NCBI RefSeq assembly: GCF_900230195.1
Contig: NZ_OCNE01000002.1
Location: forward strand, 372,001 to 436,000
Length of the DNA: 64,000 nucleotides
Reading direction: 5' to 3'
Source of the DNA: Streptomyces zhaozhouensis
Lineage (GTDB): Bacteria > Actinomycetota > Actinomycetes > Streptomycetales > Streptomycetaceae
This document shows positions 9,133-17,932 of the stretch, piece by piece. The notes beneath the pieces were generated by a model, which was not told where the DNA came from, did not search any database, and worked only from the letters and a program-made list of their open reading frames with translations. A program made the translations under genes and the position numbers. How positions within the stretch are numbered: position 1 is the stretch's first letter; each line of letters opens with the position of its first letter.

Positions 9133-10458
9133 ATGCGCGACAGAGCACGCACCACTCACCGGCCACTTCGCCGAAGCGCGAGGGTGCTCGCCCTCGGCGC
9201 CGCCGCGACCCTCGCCACCGGCCTCCTCGCCGGCTGCGGCAGCGACGACGGGGACGGGGGTGGCGACGGCGACGTGGAGATCAGCATCGGCGTCTTCGGC
9301 CAGTTCGGCTTCGAGGAGGCCGGGCTGTACGAGGAGTACGAGGAGCTGAACCCCGGCGTCACCATCACCCAGGACTCGATCACCGAGAACGGCGACTACA
9401 TAGCCCAGCTCCGCACCCGCCTCGCGCAGAACAGCGGGCTGATGGACATCCAGGCCATCGAGGTCGGCAACATCGCCGAGATGACCGGCGACCTCAACGC
9501 CCGCTGGGTCGACTTCTCCGAGCACGAGGGCGTGGACACCGAGCACTTCCTGCCCTGGAAGCTGGACCAGGCGACCACCGAGGACGGCCGGGTGATCGGA
9601 CTCGGCACCGACATCGGCCCGACCGGCATCTGCTACCGGACCGACTACTTCGAGGAGGCCGGGCTGCCCACCGACCGCGAGGAGGTGAGCGCGCTCTTCG
9701 CCGACTGGGAGTCCTATCTGGAGGTGGGCGAGGAGTTCGCCGCCAACGGGCCGGAGGACGTGGCCTATCTCGACGGCGCCGGCGGCATGTTCAACGCCGT
9801 GGTCAACGCCTACGAGGAGCGCTACTACAGCGCCGACGGCGAGGTCAACTACCAGGACAGCGCGTCCGTCCAGACCGCCTGGGACCTGTCGGTCCAGGCC
9901 GCCGAGGCGGGACTGACCGACCAGCAGCAGCAGTTCAGCGACGAGTGGAACACCGCCTTCGCCAACGGCGCGTTCGCCACCGTCGCCTCCTGCCCCGCGT
10001 GGATGCTCGGCTACATCCAGTCCGAGGCGGGCGACAACGGCGCCGGCGTCTGGGACGTCGCCCAGTCCCCCGCGCCCTCCAACTGGGGCGGCTCCTTCAT
10101 CGGCGTGCCCGAGGCCGGTGACAACAAGGAAGAGGCCGTCAAGCTCGCCGCCTGGCTGACCGCGCCCGAGCAGCAGGCCAAGCTCTTCACCGAGCGCGGC
10201 AGCTTCCCCAGCTCCGCCGCGGCGCACGAGCTGCCGGAGGTGCTGGAGGCCACCCACGAGTACTTCCAGGACGCCCCGATCGGCGAGATCTTCACGCAGG
10301 CCTCGGCCGAGATCCCGACGACCGTCATCGGCCCGCAGGACCAGGTGATCCAGGAGAACATCACCAACGGTCTGGTCGCGCTGGAACAGCAGGGGCTCTC
10401 CTCCGACGACGCCTGGAGCGGCGTCGTGAGCCAGCTGGACAACGCCCTCGCGGAATGA
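9133..10458 (+). CDS. cebE: CebE, cellobiose/cellotriose-binding lipoprotein
   Basis: Extracytoplasmic solute-binding lipoprotein of the cello-oligosaccharide ABC importer. 441 residues from the ATG at 9133, preceded by AGGAGGA; an in-frame ATG at 9106, also with a good GGGGAGG, would add nine residues. A lipobox LLAGC around residues 31-35 places the lipidated cysteine at the start of the mature protein, followed by a flexible acidic linker. The mature region has the cluster-1 extracellular sugar-binding fold (family SBP_bac_1), with WGGSFIGVPEAG typical near 330. It is first gene of cebEFG, 14 bp ahead of cebF, downstream of a perfect CebR operator. Confidence 0.93.
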   Translation: MRDRARTTHRPLRRSARVLALGAAATLATGLLAGCGSDDGDGGGDGDVEISIGVFGQFGFEEAGLYEEYEELNPGVTITQDSITENGDYIAQLRTRLAQNSGLMDIQAIEVGNIAEMTGDLNARWVDFSEHEGVDTEHFLPWKLDQATTEDGRVIGLGTDIGPTGICYRTDYFEEAGLPTDREEVSALFADWESYLEVGEEFAANGPEDVAYLDGAGGMFNAVVNAYEERYYSADGEVNYQDSASVQTAWDLSVQAAEAGLTDQQQQFSDEWNTAFANGAFATVASCPAWMLGYIQSEAGDNGAGVWDVAQSPAPSNWGGSFIGVPEAGDNKEEAVKLAAWLTAPEQQAKLFTERGSFPSSAAAHELPEVLEATHEYFQDAPIGEIFTQASAEIPTTVIGPQDQVIQENITNGLVALEQQGLSSDDAWSGVVSQLDNALAE

Positions 10459-10471
10459 CCTGGACAGGTAG

Positions 10472-11497
10472 ATGACCACTGAGCACGCCGCGGCCGCGCC
10501 CCCCGCCACCACGGGGGGCGCGGCCCCGCGCCCCGATTCCGGCAAGGCCGAAGGGCCGTCCCCCCAGGAGCGGAAGCGGATCGAACGCCGCTCGCGCTGG
10601 TACCGGTGGGACCTCAAGTTCAGCCCATACGCCTTCATCTCCCCCTTCTTCCTCTTCTTCGCCGCCTTCGGACTCTTTCCCCTGCTGTACACCGGCTGGG
10701 CGGCGTTGCACCAGGCGTCGATGGTCAACCCGAACGAGATGGAGTGGGTCGGCTTCGACAACTTCTCCCGTCTCTGGAACGACGAGTTCTTCTGGAACGC
10801 GCTGCGCAACACCTTCACCATCGGGATCATCTCGACGGTGCCCCAGCTGCTGATGGCCCTGGGCCTCGCGCACGTCCTCAACTACCGGATGCGCGGCAGC
10901 ATGGCGTTCCGGGTGGCCATGCTGACGCCCTACGCCACCTCGGTGGCGGCGGCCACGCTCGTCTTCGCGATGCTCTACGGGCGCGACTACGGCATGATCA
11001 ACTGGGCGCTCGACCTGGTGGGCATCGACCCGGTGAACTGGGAGGCCGGCACCTGGACCTCGCAGTTCGCCATCTCGACGATCGTGATCTGGCGCTGGAC
11101 CGGGTACAACACCCTGATCTACCTGGCCGCGATGCAGGCGGTGCCCAACGACCTCTACGAGTCCGCCTCGTTGGACGGGGCCTCGCGTTGGCAGCAGTTC
11201 CGCCATGTGACCATCCCGGCGCTGCGGCCGACCATCCTCTTCACCGTGGTGGTGTCCACCATCGGCGCCACCCAGCTCTTCGGTGAGCCCTACCTGTTGG
11301 CGGGCAGCGAGAACGGTGGCGCGCAGAGTCAGTACCAGACGCTCGGTCTCTACATGTACGAGACCGGCTGGTTCAACCTCCATCTCGGTCGCGCGGCGGC
11401 CATCGCCTGGACGATGTTCCTGCTGCTGATCGTCATCGGGCTTCTCTACTGGGTGCTCACCCGGCTGGTGGGCAAGAGCAACGGCGAGGAGGCGTGA
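10472..11497 (+). CDS. cebF: CebF, cello-oligosaccharide ABC transporter permease
   Basis: 341-residue inner-membrane permease. A cytoplasmic N-terminus rich in Ala and Pro (1-48) precedes about six membrane segments; the first is SPFFLFFAAFGLFPLLYTGW. The EAA-loop motif ESASLDGASRWQQFRHVTIPA (residues about 229-249) contacts the ATPase. It pairs with CebG. No ATPase gene is in the operon, as in other Streptomyces sugar importers served by the shared MsiK ATPase. The stop overlaps the cebG start by one base. Confidence 0.94.
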   Translation: MTTEHAAAAPPATTGGAAPRPDSGKAEGPSPQERKRIERRSRWYRWDLKFSPYAFISPFFLFFAAFGLFPLLYTGWAALHQASMVNPNEMEWVGFDNFSRLWNDEFFWNALRNTFTIGIISTVPQLLMALGLAHVLNYRMRGSMAFRVAMLTPYATSVAAATLVFAMLYGRDYGMINWALDLVGIDPVNWEAGTWTSQFAISTIVIWRWTGYNTLIYLAAMQAVPNDLYESASLDGASRWQQFRHVTIPALRPTILFTVVVSTIGATQLFGEPYLLAGSENGGAQSQYQTLGLYMYETGWFNLHLGRAAAIAWTMFLLLIVIGLLYWVLTRLVGKSNGEEA

Positions 11498-12420
11498 TGG
11501 CCACGGCACCCGTCATCACCCCGGACACGGCGGAAGAGCTGGACCCGCCGCCGCCCGGACGCGGCGGCCGGAAGCGCGGCGGCGGCGCCGGCCGCGCCGG
11601 CGGCCATCTGCGCGCCGGCTGGCTGTCCTATGTCATCCTCGCCGTCTTCGCGCTCGGCTCGGTGCTGCCGCTGCTCTGGTCGGCGATCGCCGCGTCGCAC
11701 AGCAACGCACGGCTGGCCGAGCCGACCCCGCCCTTCTGGTTCGGCGGGCGGCTCTTCAGCAACCTGGAGACGGCCTGGACCGATGCCCACATGGGCACGG
11801 CCATGATCAACACGATCTTCGTGGCCGGCACCATCACCGTCTCCACCGTGCTCTTCGCCACCCTGGCCGGCTTCGCCTTCGCCAAACTCAGGTTCCGCGC
11901 GAAGAACCTGCTGCTCCTGCTGGTCATCGGCACCATGATGGTTCCGCCCCAGCTCACCGTCGTCCCGCTCTTCATGGCGATCGCCGAGCTGGAGTGGACC
12001 GGGCAGCTCCAGGCCGTGATCCTGCCGACGATGGTCAGCGCCTTCGGCGTCTTCTTCATGCGGCAGTACCTGGTACAGGCGCTGCCGAGCGAGCTGATCG
12101 AGGCCGCCAGGGTGGACGGCGCCAACAGCCTGCGCGTGGTCTGGCACGTCGTCTTCCCGGCGGCGCGGCCGGCGATGGCCGTGCTCGGGATGCTGACCTT
12201 CGTGGCGGCGTGGAACGAGTTCTTCTGGCCGATCATCGCGCTCACCCAGCAGAACCCGACGGTCCAGGTCGCCCTCACGGGGCTGGGCCAGGGCTACGTC
12301 CCCGACCGCGGCGTGATCATGGCGGGGGCCTTCCTCGGCACCCTGCCCCTGCTGGTCGCCTTCGTGCTGTTCGGCAAGCAGATCGTCGGCGGCATCATGC
12401 ACGGCGCACTCAAGGGCTGA
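11497..12420 (+). CDS. cebG: CebG, cello-oligosaccharide ABC transporter permease
   Basis: 307-residue partner permease of CebF. ATG at 11497 shares its A with the cebF TGA; GAGGAGG lies four bases upstream. A GTG one codon earlier is too close to that ribosome site. An N-terminal Gly/Arg-rich tail (residues 15-35) precedes about six membrane helices. The EAA loop EAARVDGANSLRVVWHVVFP is at about 205-224. Translational coupling to cebF is likely. The bglC gene follows after 57 bp. Confidence 0.93.
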   Translation: MATAPVITPDTAEELDPPPPGRGGRKRGGGAGRAGGHLRAGWLSYVILAVFALGSVLPLLWSAIAASHSNARLAEPTPPFWFGGRLFSNLETAWTDAHMGTAMINTIFVAGTITVSTVLFATLAGFAFAKLRFRAKNLLLLLVIGTMMVPPQLTVVPLFMAIAELEWTGQLQAVILPTMVSAFGVFFMRQYLVQALPSELIEAARVDGANSLRVVWHVVFPAARPAMAVLGMLTFVAAWNEFFWPIIALTQQNPTVQVALTGLGQGYVPDRGVIMAGAFLGTLPLLVAFVLFGKQIVGGIMHGALKG

Positions 12421-12464
12421 GCACCCCGCCAGCCCCGCTTCGACACCCTCTCCACGAGCAAGAA

Positions 12465-12478
12465 TGGGAGCGCTTCCA
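12465..12478. promoter_or_regulatory. CebR operator overlapping the bglC ribosome binding site and start codon
   Basis: TGGGAGCGCTTCCA, one mismatch from the CebR consensus. Its GGGAG (12466-12470) is also the only Shine-Dalgarno for bglC, and its last A is the first base of the bglC ATG. Repressor bound here would act as a roadblock to transcription coming from cebEFG. Confidence 0.87.
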
Positions 12479-13896
12479 TGTCTGAAAAACAACCTCGGGT
12501 CTTCCCGGCCGACTTTCTGTGGGGATCGGCGACCGCGTCCTACCAGATCGAGGGGGCCGCCAACGAGGACGGCCGCACGCCCTCCATCTGGGACACCTTC
12601 TGCCGGACGCCGGGGAAGGTCTTCCAGGGGGACACCGGCGACGTGGCGTGCGACCACTACCACCGCTGGGCCGACGACCTCGACCTGATGTCCGAGCTGG
12701 GCCTGAAGGCCTACCGCTTCTCCGTCTCCTGGTCCCGGGTGCAGCCGACCGGCCGCGGCCCGGCCGTCCAGCGCGGGCTGGACTTCTACCGGTCGCTGGC
12801 CGACGGGCTGCTGGAGCGCGGGATCACCCCGGCGATCACCCTCTACCACTGGGACCTGCCCCAGGAGCTGGAGGACGCCGGCGGCTGGCCGGCGCGGGAG
12901 ACCGCCGAGCGCTTCGCCGAGTACGCCCAGCTCGTGGCCTCGGCGCTGGGCGACCGCATCTCGATGTGGACCACGCTCAACGAGCCCTTCTGCAGCTCCT
13001 TCCTCGGCTACGGCTCCGGCGTCCACGCGCCCGGCCGGACCGAGCCGGAGTCCGTGCTGAAGGCGGCCCACCACCTCAACCTCGCGCACGGCCTCGGCGT
13101 GCGGGCGCTGCGCGACACGCTGCCCGCGGACGCGAAGGTCGGGATCACCGTCAACCCCGGCGTGATCAGGGCCCGCACCGAGGCGCCGGAGGACCTGGAC
13201 GCGGCGCGGCGGATCGACGCGCTGCACACCCGGATCTTCACCGACCCGCTGCTGCACGGCACCTACCCGGAGGACCTCAGGGAGGACACCGCGCACATCA
13301 GCGACTGGTCCTTCGTGCGGGACGGGGACGAGGCCACGATCCACCAGGAGATCGACTTCCTCGGGCTCAACTACTACAACCCGACCGTGGTCTCGGCCCC
13401 CGTGGGGGGCCGGAAGGCGCCGCGCAACGACGGCCACGGGGCGTCCGAGCACTCGCCCTGGGTGGGGTCGGAGTCCGTCGAGTTCCACCTGGCGGCGGGC
13501 GAGCGCACCGACATGGGATGGGTCGTCGACCCGACCGGCCTGACGGACCTGCTGCGCCGCTTCGGCGCGGAGCGCCCCGACCTGCCGCTCTACGTCACGG
13601 AGAACGGCGCCGCCTTCGACGACAAGGTGGACGCCAACGGCGCCGTGCACGACCCGAACCGGATCGGCTACCTGCACGGGCACCTGGACGCGGTGCACCA
13701 GGCCATCGGGCTCGGCGTCGACGTCCGCGGGTACTTCCTGTGGTCGCTGCTGGACAACTTCGAGTGGGCGTACGGCTACAGCAAGCGCTTCGGGGTCGTG
13801 CACGTGGACTTCGAGACGCTGCGCCGCACCCCGAAGGCGAGCGCCCGCTGGTACGCCGAGGTGGTCGGCTCCGGCCGGCTGCCGGCCGCCGGCTGA
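12478..13896 (+). CDS. bglC: BglC, intracellular GH1 beta-glucosidase
   Basis: 472-residue cytoplasmic enzyme that hydrolyses imported cellobiose and cellotriose to glucose, so also removes the CebR inducer. GH1 N-terminal signature [19 protein letters not shown] begins at about residue 8. The acid/base glutamate is E169 in TLNEP; the nucleophile is E375 in YVTENG. The aglycone/-1 site signature [13 protein letters not shown] is near 422-434. Normal length for the family and no signal peptide. It lies 57 bp after cebG and may be read through from it, with a CebR box overlapping its start codon. Confidence 0.95.
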   Translation: MSEKQPRVFPADFLWGSATASYQIEGAANEDGRTPSIWDTFCRTPGKVFQGDTGDVACDHYHRWADDLDLMSELGLKAYRFSVSWSRVQPTGRGPAVQRGLDFYRSLADGLLERGITPAITLYHWDLPQELEDAGGWPARETAERFAEYAQLVASALGDRISMWTTLNEPFCSSFLGYGSGVHAPGRTEPESVLKAAHHLNLAHGLGVRALRDTLPADAKVGITVNPGVIRARTEAPEDLDAARRIDALHTRIFTDPLLHGTYPEDLREDTAHISDWSFVRDGDEATIHQEIDFLGLNYYNPTVVSAPVGGRKAPRNDGHGASEHSPWVGSESVEFHLAAGERTDMGWVVDPTGLTDLLRRFGAERPDLPLYVTENGAAFDDKVDANGAVHDPNRIGYLHGHLDAVHQAIGLGVDVRGYFLWSLLDNFEWAYGYSKRFGVVHVDFETLRRTPKASARWYAEVVGSGRLPAAG

Positions 13897-13935
13897 CGCC
13901 GGCCCGGAGCGGGCGCCGGGGACGGCGCCGCGCCT

Positions 13936-13981
13936 CCCCCGCCCACCCCGGATGCCTTCCCCTCGGGAAGGAGGGCGGGGG
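13936..13981. terminator. Bidirectional hairpin between bglC and the convergent gene
   Basis: An outer 9-bp stem (CCCCCGCCC/GGGCGGGGG) and an inner 7-bp stem (CCTTCCC/GGGAAGG, 3-nt loop) can form 40-85 bp past the bglC stop. The remaining sequence up to 14218 also has a GTCACA-cac-TGTGAC inverted repeat at 14157-14171 but no gene. Confidence 0.65.
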
Positions 13982-14218
13982 ACACCGGCCCCCGGCCCCG
14001 CGCCGCGCCCCGCGCGGCCGGGCCGGGGGCCGCCGCACGTCCGCGCGGGGCGGACCCTCCGCGGCAGCGGCCGCCTCCCCCGGCGCCACGCCCGCCGCAT
14101 CCCGTCAAGGCTCCACGCGCCCATGTCCCACCCCTGTCGCAGTCACACGCCATCTGGTCACACACTGTGACACGAGGGTCTGACAACGCCCGCCCGACCG
14201 CCCCCGACCAGCGGTGGA

Positions 14219-15082
14219 TCAGCGGAAGACCCCGTCCGGCGGGGGCGGTGACGGCCGGGCCGTGGCGTCGGTGGCCACGGCGGCGCCGCCGGTGAAGTCC
14301 ACCAGCTCACGCCCGGTGAGCAGCCGCGCGGGGTACGGGTCGCCCGCGGACCTGCGGGTCAGCTCGGCGACCGGCAACGGGTGGTCGGCGGCGCAGAACA
14401 CGCCGTTGCCGAAGCGCCGGCCGCGCAGCACCGCCGGCTCGGCCATCAGGCAGACCTCGGGGAACCTGGCGAGCAGCGTCGCCGCCTGCCCCCGCAGGTG
14501 GGCGAGCGGCGGCCCGTCCGTGCAGTTGAGGGCGTACCAACCGCCCGCGGCCAGCACCGTCCTGACGGCGTCGAGGAACTCGACGCTCGCGCAGTGCGCA
14601 GGGGTCCTGGCGTCGGCGAAGACATCGGTGATGACCAGGTCGGCCCAGCCCTCGGGCACCCTGGCCAGCGCCTCCCTGGCGTCAAGGGCGCGCACCCGCA
14701 CCCGCGCGCCGTCCGGTAGCGGCAGCCGCCCGCGCACGAGCGCGGTCAGCCGCGCGTCCGGCTCGGCCACCTGCTGGCCGGAGCGCGGCCTGGTCGCCGC
14801 CACGTACCGCGCCAGGGTCAGCGCGCCACCACCGAGGTGGAGCACCCGCACCGGCCGTCCCGGCGGCGCGAGCAGGTCGACGAGATGGCCGAGCCTGCGC
14901 TGGTACTCGAACGCCAGCCGGGTGGGGTCGGCGAGGTCGACATGGGACTGGGGGGCGCCGTCGATCAGCAGCTCCCAGGCGTCCTCCCGGTCCGGGTCGG
15001 GGACCAGGCGGGCCTCGCCGCCGTCCACCGTCTCGGTCACCTGTCCCCGGTCCGCCGACCGCCGCGCTCGTCTTCCCGCCAC
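14219..15082 (-). CDS. Spermidine-synthase-like SAM/decarboxy-SAM-fold protein
   Basis: 287 residues, GTG start. It has a Rossmann-type methyltransferase/polyamine-synthase fold: the glycine-rich VLHLGGGALTLARYVA (about 80-95) and the acidic motif DLVITDVFADARTP (about 148-161) correspond to the nucleotide and substrate regions of spermidine synthase-like proteins. Actinobacteria carry many such stand-alone proteins of unknown substrate. No membrane segment, so it is not the fused membrane type. It is convergent with bglC and monocistronic as far as can be seen. Confidence 0.7.
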   Translation of the reverse strand: MAGRRARRSADRGQVTETVDGGEARLVPDPDREDAWELLIDGAPQSHVDLADPTRLAFEYQRRLGHLVDLLAPPGRPVRVLHLGGGALTLARYVAATRPRSGQQVAEPDARLTALVRGRLPLPDGARVRVRALDAREALARVPEGWADLVITDVFADARTPAHCASVEFLDAVRTVLAAGGWYALNCTDGPPLAHLRGQAATLLARFPEVCLMAEPAVLRGRRFGNGVFCAADHPLPVAELTRRSAGDPYPARLLTGRELVDFTGGAAVATDATARPSPPPPDGVFR

Positions 15083-15166
15083 GGCCCCAGTCTCCCCCGG
15101 GAACCGGGGGTCCTGATACCGGGGGCGCGCACGCCCGGCGCGCGGGCCGGCCGCGCGCCGTTCGGC

Positions 15167-15541
15167 TCAGTGGTGCGCGGTGCCGCCGCAACGGTCCACG
15201 ACCGCCAGCGTGTTGACCGCCTCGTGGATGGCCGCCCGCAGCCGCTCGGGCTCCGTGGAGCGGGCGACGGCGCCCTCCGGGGGCACCAGCCAGCCGCTGC
15301 CCCTCGCCCAGGGCCGGCCGCCGGCGACGGGGGCCGCCGCGCCCGCCCTGGTGCAGGCGCTGCCGGGCAGGTTCCACCGGGCGGCGGTGCCCGGGGGGAC
15401 CAGGAAGCCCAGGGTGTCGCTCTCCCGGTCGTGCAGCACCGGGCCCACCCCGTGCCGAAGGCGCAGCAGGTCGACGGCTTCCAGTCCTTGCCGCGCCGGA
15501 ACCGTGACCACGTCGCAGGCCGCGTCGCCGGTGTCCGCCAT
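15167..15541 (-). CDS. Small conserved actinobacterial protein, function unknown
   Basis: 124 residues with a start preceded by GGAGGA. The pattern LEAVDLLRLRHGVGPVLHDRE, followed by a central GFLVPPGTAARWNLPGS and a Trp-Leu-Val-Pro-Pro segment, resembles the small N-terminal part of actinobacterial bifunctional primase/polymerase-like proteins, but none of the catalytic acidic residues can be assigned. It is divergent from the TPR regulator at 15716, with 174 bp between, an arrangement that suggests the two may be functionally linked. Confidence 0.6.
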   Translation of the reverse strand: MADTGDAACDVVTVPARQGLEAVDLLRLRHGVGPVLHDRESDTLGFLVPPGTAARWNLPGSACTRAGAAAPVAGGRPWARGSGWLVPPEGAVARSTEPERLRAAIHEAVNTLAVVDRCGGTAHH

Positions 15542-15715
15542 GGGTCCTCCTCCAGGGGTGCTGTCGGGTGCGCATGTCTAACGGCGGACCCCTGTCAACG
15601 GCTACGGCCGGGATCCCCTCCTTTGGATGGCAGTTCATGGCAGATCCACGAGCGCGGGTGACGCCACTCCCCAACTCCCGGTGCCCGTACCGCTACAGCC
15701 GGTACCTTCGCCGTC

Positions 15716-17122
15716 ATGGCGAGGTCATCACCCCCGTCCCGGTCGGCCACCCCCAACGAGACGTTCCGCCGGCTGCGCGGCGGGCTCTCCCCCGGCGAGT
15801 TCGCCGCGGCGGTGCGGCGCGCGGCGCGGGAGATCGGCGAGCGGGTCTCCTGCGACGCGCGCTATGTGGGACGTGTGGAAGCGGGCGAGATTCGGTGCCC
15901 TAACTACGCGTACGAACGGGTATTTCTTCATATGTTCCCGGGACGCACCCTGACCGACCTCGGTTTCGCGCCACGCCAGACGGTCCGAGGACGCGGTGCG
16001 CGCGCCGTCCCCCCACCACGTGCCGAGCCGAACACCACCCCCACAGCCGCCCCACCGTCGCCCGCGCGCGGGCGCGAGGGCACGCCCCCGGGCGGGCACA
16101 CCCACGACACGGAGGAGAGCGACGTGCTGCGTCGTGCGTTCATGACGGGCGGCACCGCCGCCATCGCGTCCCTCGCGGGCCTGGGCCCGGCGCCCCCTGC
16201 CTCAGCCGCCGGAACCCGGCCGGGGACCGCCGAGGTCGCCCGGGTCCGCGAGGCCGTGCGCGACATCCGGCTGCTCGACGACCAGCACGGGGCGCTGGCG
16301 CTCTACCGGCCGGCCGGCGAGGCGCTGCGGACCGCCTACGAGCTGCTGGACCTCGGCGCGAGGCGTTCCTCGGTCAACGACGAACTCCACTCGAACACGG
16401 GCGAGTTGGCCCTCTCCGTCGGCTGGCTCGCGCACGACTCGCGCCGTTGGGCGGAGGCCCGTTCCTACTACGGGGAGGCGCTGGCGACCGCGCGGGTGAG
16501 CGGTGATCCGGCGCTGGAGGCGCACGCGTTCTGCAATCTGGCCTTTCTCGCCAGGGACACGGGGCGCCCGCGCGAGGCGGTGCGCGCCGCTCAGGCCGGC
16601 GCGCGCGCCGCCGAGGTGGTCGGCTCGGAGCGCCTGCGCTCCCTGCTGGCGCTGCGCGAGGCCGCCGGCTGGGCCGGGATGGGGGAGCGCGCCGACGTGC
16701 GGCAGGCGATCGAGCGGGCCGGGGAGGCCTACGCCCGGGGGTCGGTCGCGATGACCCCGGAGTGGATGTCGTTCTTCGGCGACGGCGAGTTCGCCAGTCT
16801 GGAGGGGCAGTGCTGGGCGTTGCTCGGCGACTGGGCGCGCGCCGCCGAGTGCGCCGGGCGCGCGGTGCGGGTGGCCCTGAGCGACCCGCACTTCGCCCGC
16901 AACATCGCGCTCTACTCGGCCGAGTTGGCCGGTTTCCTGGCCAGGTCCGGCCGGCCGGAGGAGGCCGCGGCCGCGGGCCAGCGGACCCTCGACCTGATGT
17001 CCGGGGTCCGCTCCACCCGGATCACCGAACTGCTCGCCGACACGGCGACCCGGCTGAGGCCGGCGCGCAGGGAGCGGGCCGTCGCCCCGTTCATCGAACG
17101 GCAGCGCGCCGTCGGCGCGTAG
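15716..17122 (+). CDS. TPR-containing putative regulator with XRE-like N-terminus
   Basis: 468 residues. Residues 14-85 (FRRLRGGLSPGEFAAAVRRAAREIGE, then YVGRVEAGEIRCPNYAYERVF) look like a helix-turn-helix of the kind fused to TPRs in streptomycete developmental regulators. A Pro/Ala-rich linker follows. At about 138-165, RRAFMTGGTAAIASLAGLG resembles a twin-arginine hydrophobic segment placed internally. The C-terminal 290 residues are alpha-helical repeats of TPR type (ALATARVSGDPALEAHAFCNLAFLA and similar). It probably acts as a cytoplasmic regulator or scaffold; an exported form is not excluded. Partner unknown. Confidence 0.68.
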   Translation: MARSSPPSRSATPNETFRRLRGGLSPGEFAAAVRRAAREIGERVSCDARYVGRVEAGEIRCPNYAYERVFLHMFPGRTLTDLGFAPRQTVRGRGARAVPPPRAEPNTTPTAAPPSPARGREGTPPGGHTHDTEESDVLRRAFMTGGTAAIASLAGLGPAPPASAAGTRPGTAEVARVREAVRDIRLLDDQHGALALYRPAGEALRTAYELLDLGARRSSVNDELHSNTGELALSVGWLAHDSRRWAEARSYYGEALATARVSGDPALEAHAFCNLAFLARDTGRPREAVRAAQAGARAAEVVGSERLRSLLALREAAGWAGMGERADVRQAIERAGEAYARGSVAMTPEWMSFFGDGEFASLEGQCWALLGDWARAAECAGRAVRVALSDPHFARNIALYSAELAGFLARSGRPEEAAAAGQRTLDLMSGVRSTRITELLADTATRLRPARRERAVAPFIERQRAVGA

Positions 17123-17145
17123 GGCCCCGGCGGCGCCTCGTCGCC

Positions 17146-17751
17146 TCAGTCGGATCCGGTCAGGTGCGCGGTGTCGTTCCACCTCTCCAGCGCGGGCTCG
17201 CCGTAGGCCAGGGAGAGAACGGAGAGCGCCGCCGCGTCCAGCTTCAGCCGGGCGGCGAAGTCGACCTCCTGGCCGAGCCAACGGGCCGCCACCGCGCGCA
17301 GGATGTGCCCGTGCGCGAAGACCACGGCGTCCCCCTCGACGCCGCGCGCCCAGGCGACCACCTCGTCGGCGCGCTCGGCCAGCCGCGCCATGGACTCGCC
17401 GCCGCGCACGCCGTCGCGCCAGATGACCCAGTCACCACCGCGGTCCCGGGCGATCTCCTCGGTGGTGCGGCCCTCCTCCTGCCCGTAGTCCCACTCCCGC
17501 AACGCGTCCCAGGCGGTGGCCCGGTCGCCGAAGCCGGCCAGCGCGCAGGTCATGGCGGCCCTGCTCAGCGGGCTGGTGCGGACCTCCGCCCCCGGCAGGC
17601 CGTCCCACGGCGCGCGCCGGAGCCGTTCGCCCAACGCCCTGGCCTGCGCGCGCCCCTCGTCGAGCAGGGGGACATCCGTCAGTCCGGTGTGCCGTCCGGA
17701 GACGGACCAGGCCGTCCGCCCGTGTCGGACCAACAGGATGCGCGGGGCCAT
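17146..17751 (-). CDS. Histidine phosphatase (phosphoglycerate-mutase superfamily)
   Basis: 201 residues from the ATG at 17751, preceded by GAGAGGA. The catalytic phosphohistidine motif [10 protein letters not shown] is at residues 5-14 (RHG), the acid/base glutamate is in REWDYG (about 84-89), and the second histidine is in [14 protein letters not shown] (about 141-154). Small soluble phosphatase of broad or unknown substrate, of the CobC/PhoE type. Its 3' end faces the TPR gene. Confidence 0.85.
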   Translation of the reverse strand: MAPRILLVRHGRTAWSVSGRHTGLTDVPLLDEGRAQARALGERLRRAPWDGLPGAEVRTSPLSRAAMTCALAGFGDRATAWDALREWDYGQEEGRTTEEIARDRGGDWVIWRDGVRGGESMARLAERADEVVAWARGVEGDAVVFAHGHILRAVAARWLGQEVDFAARLKLDAAALSVLSLAYGEPALERWNDTAHLTGSD

Positions 17752-17932
17752 GGAGTTCCTCTCGTGGGGCGGGTGCGGAGGAACGCGAGCGCTCACGTCC
17801 CACACGTCTCACATCATTCCTCACGCAACCGGGAAGAGCTCCTCGGCGTCTCTCCCGTAGCGGTTCGCCTTACGGTTAACTGACGCACGTCTGTCCAACA
17901 GTCGAAGACGAGATGATCCGGAGTTCCCGCCG

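Noticed and set aside
14157..14171. GTCACA-cac-TGTGAC as a Crp-type operator
   Set aside because: It lies between two convergent genes, not in a promoter, and the spacing differs from Crp sites.
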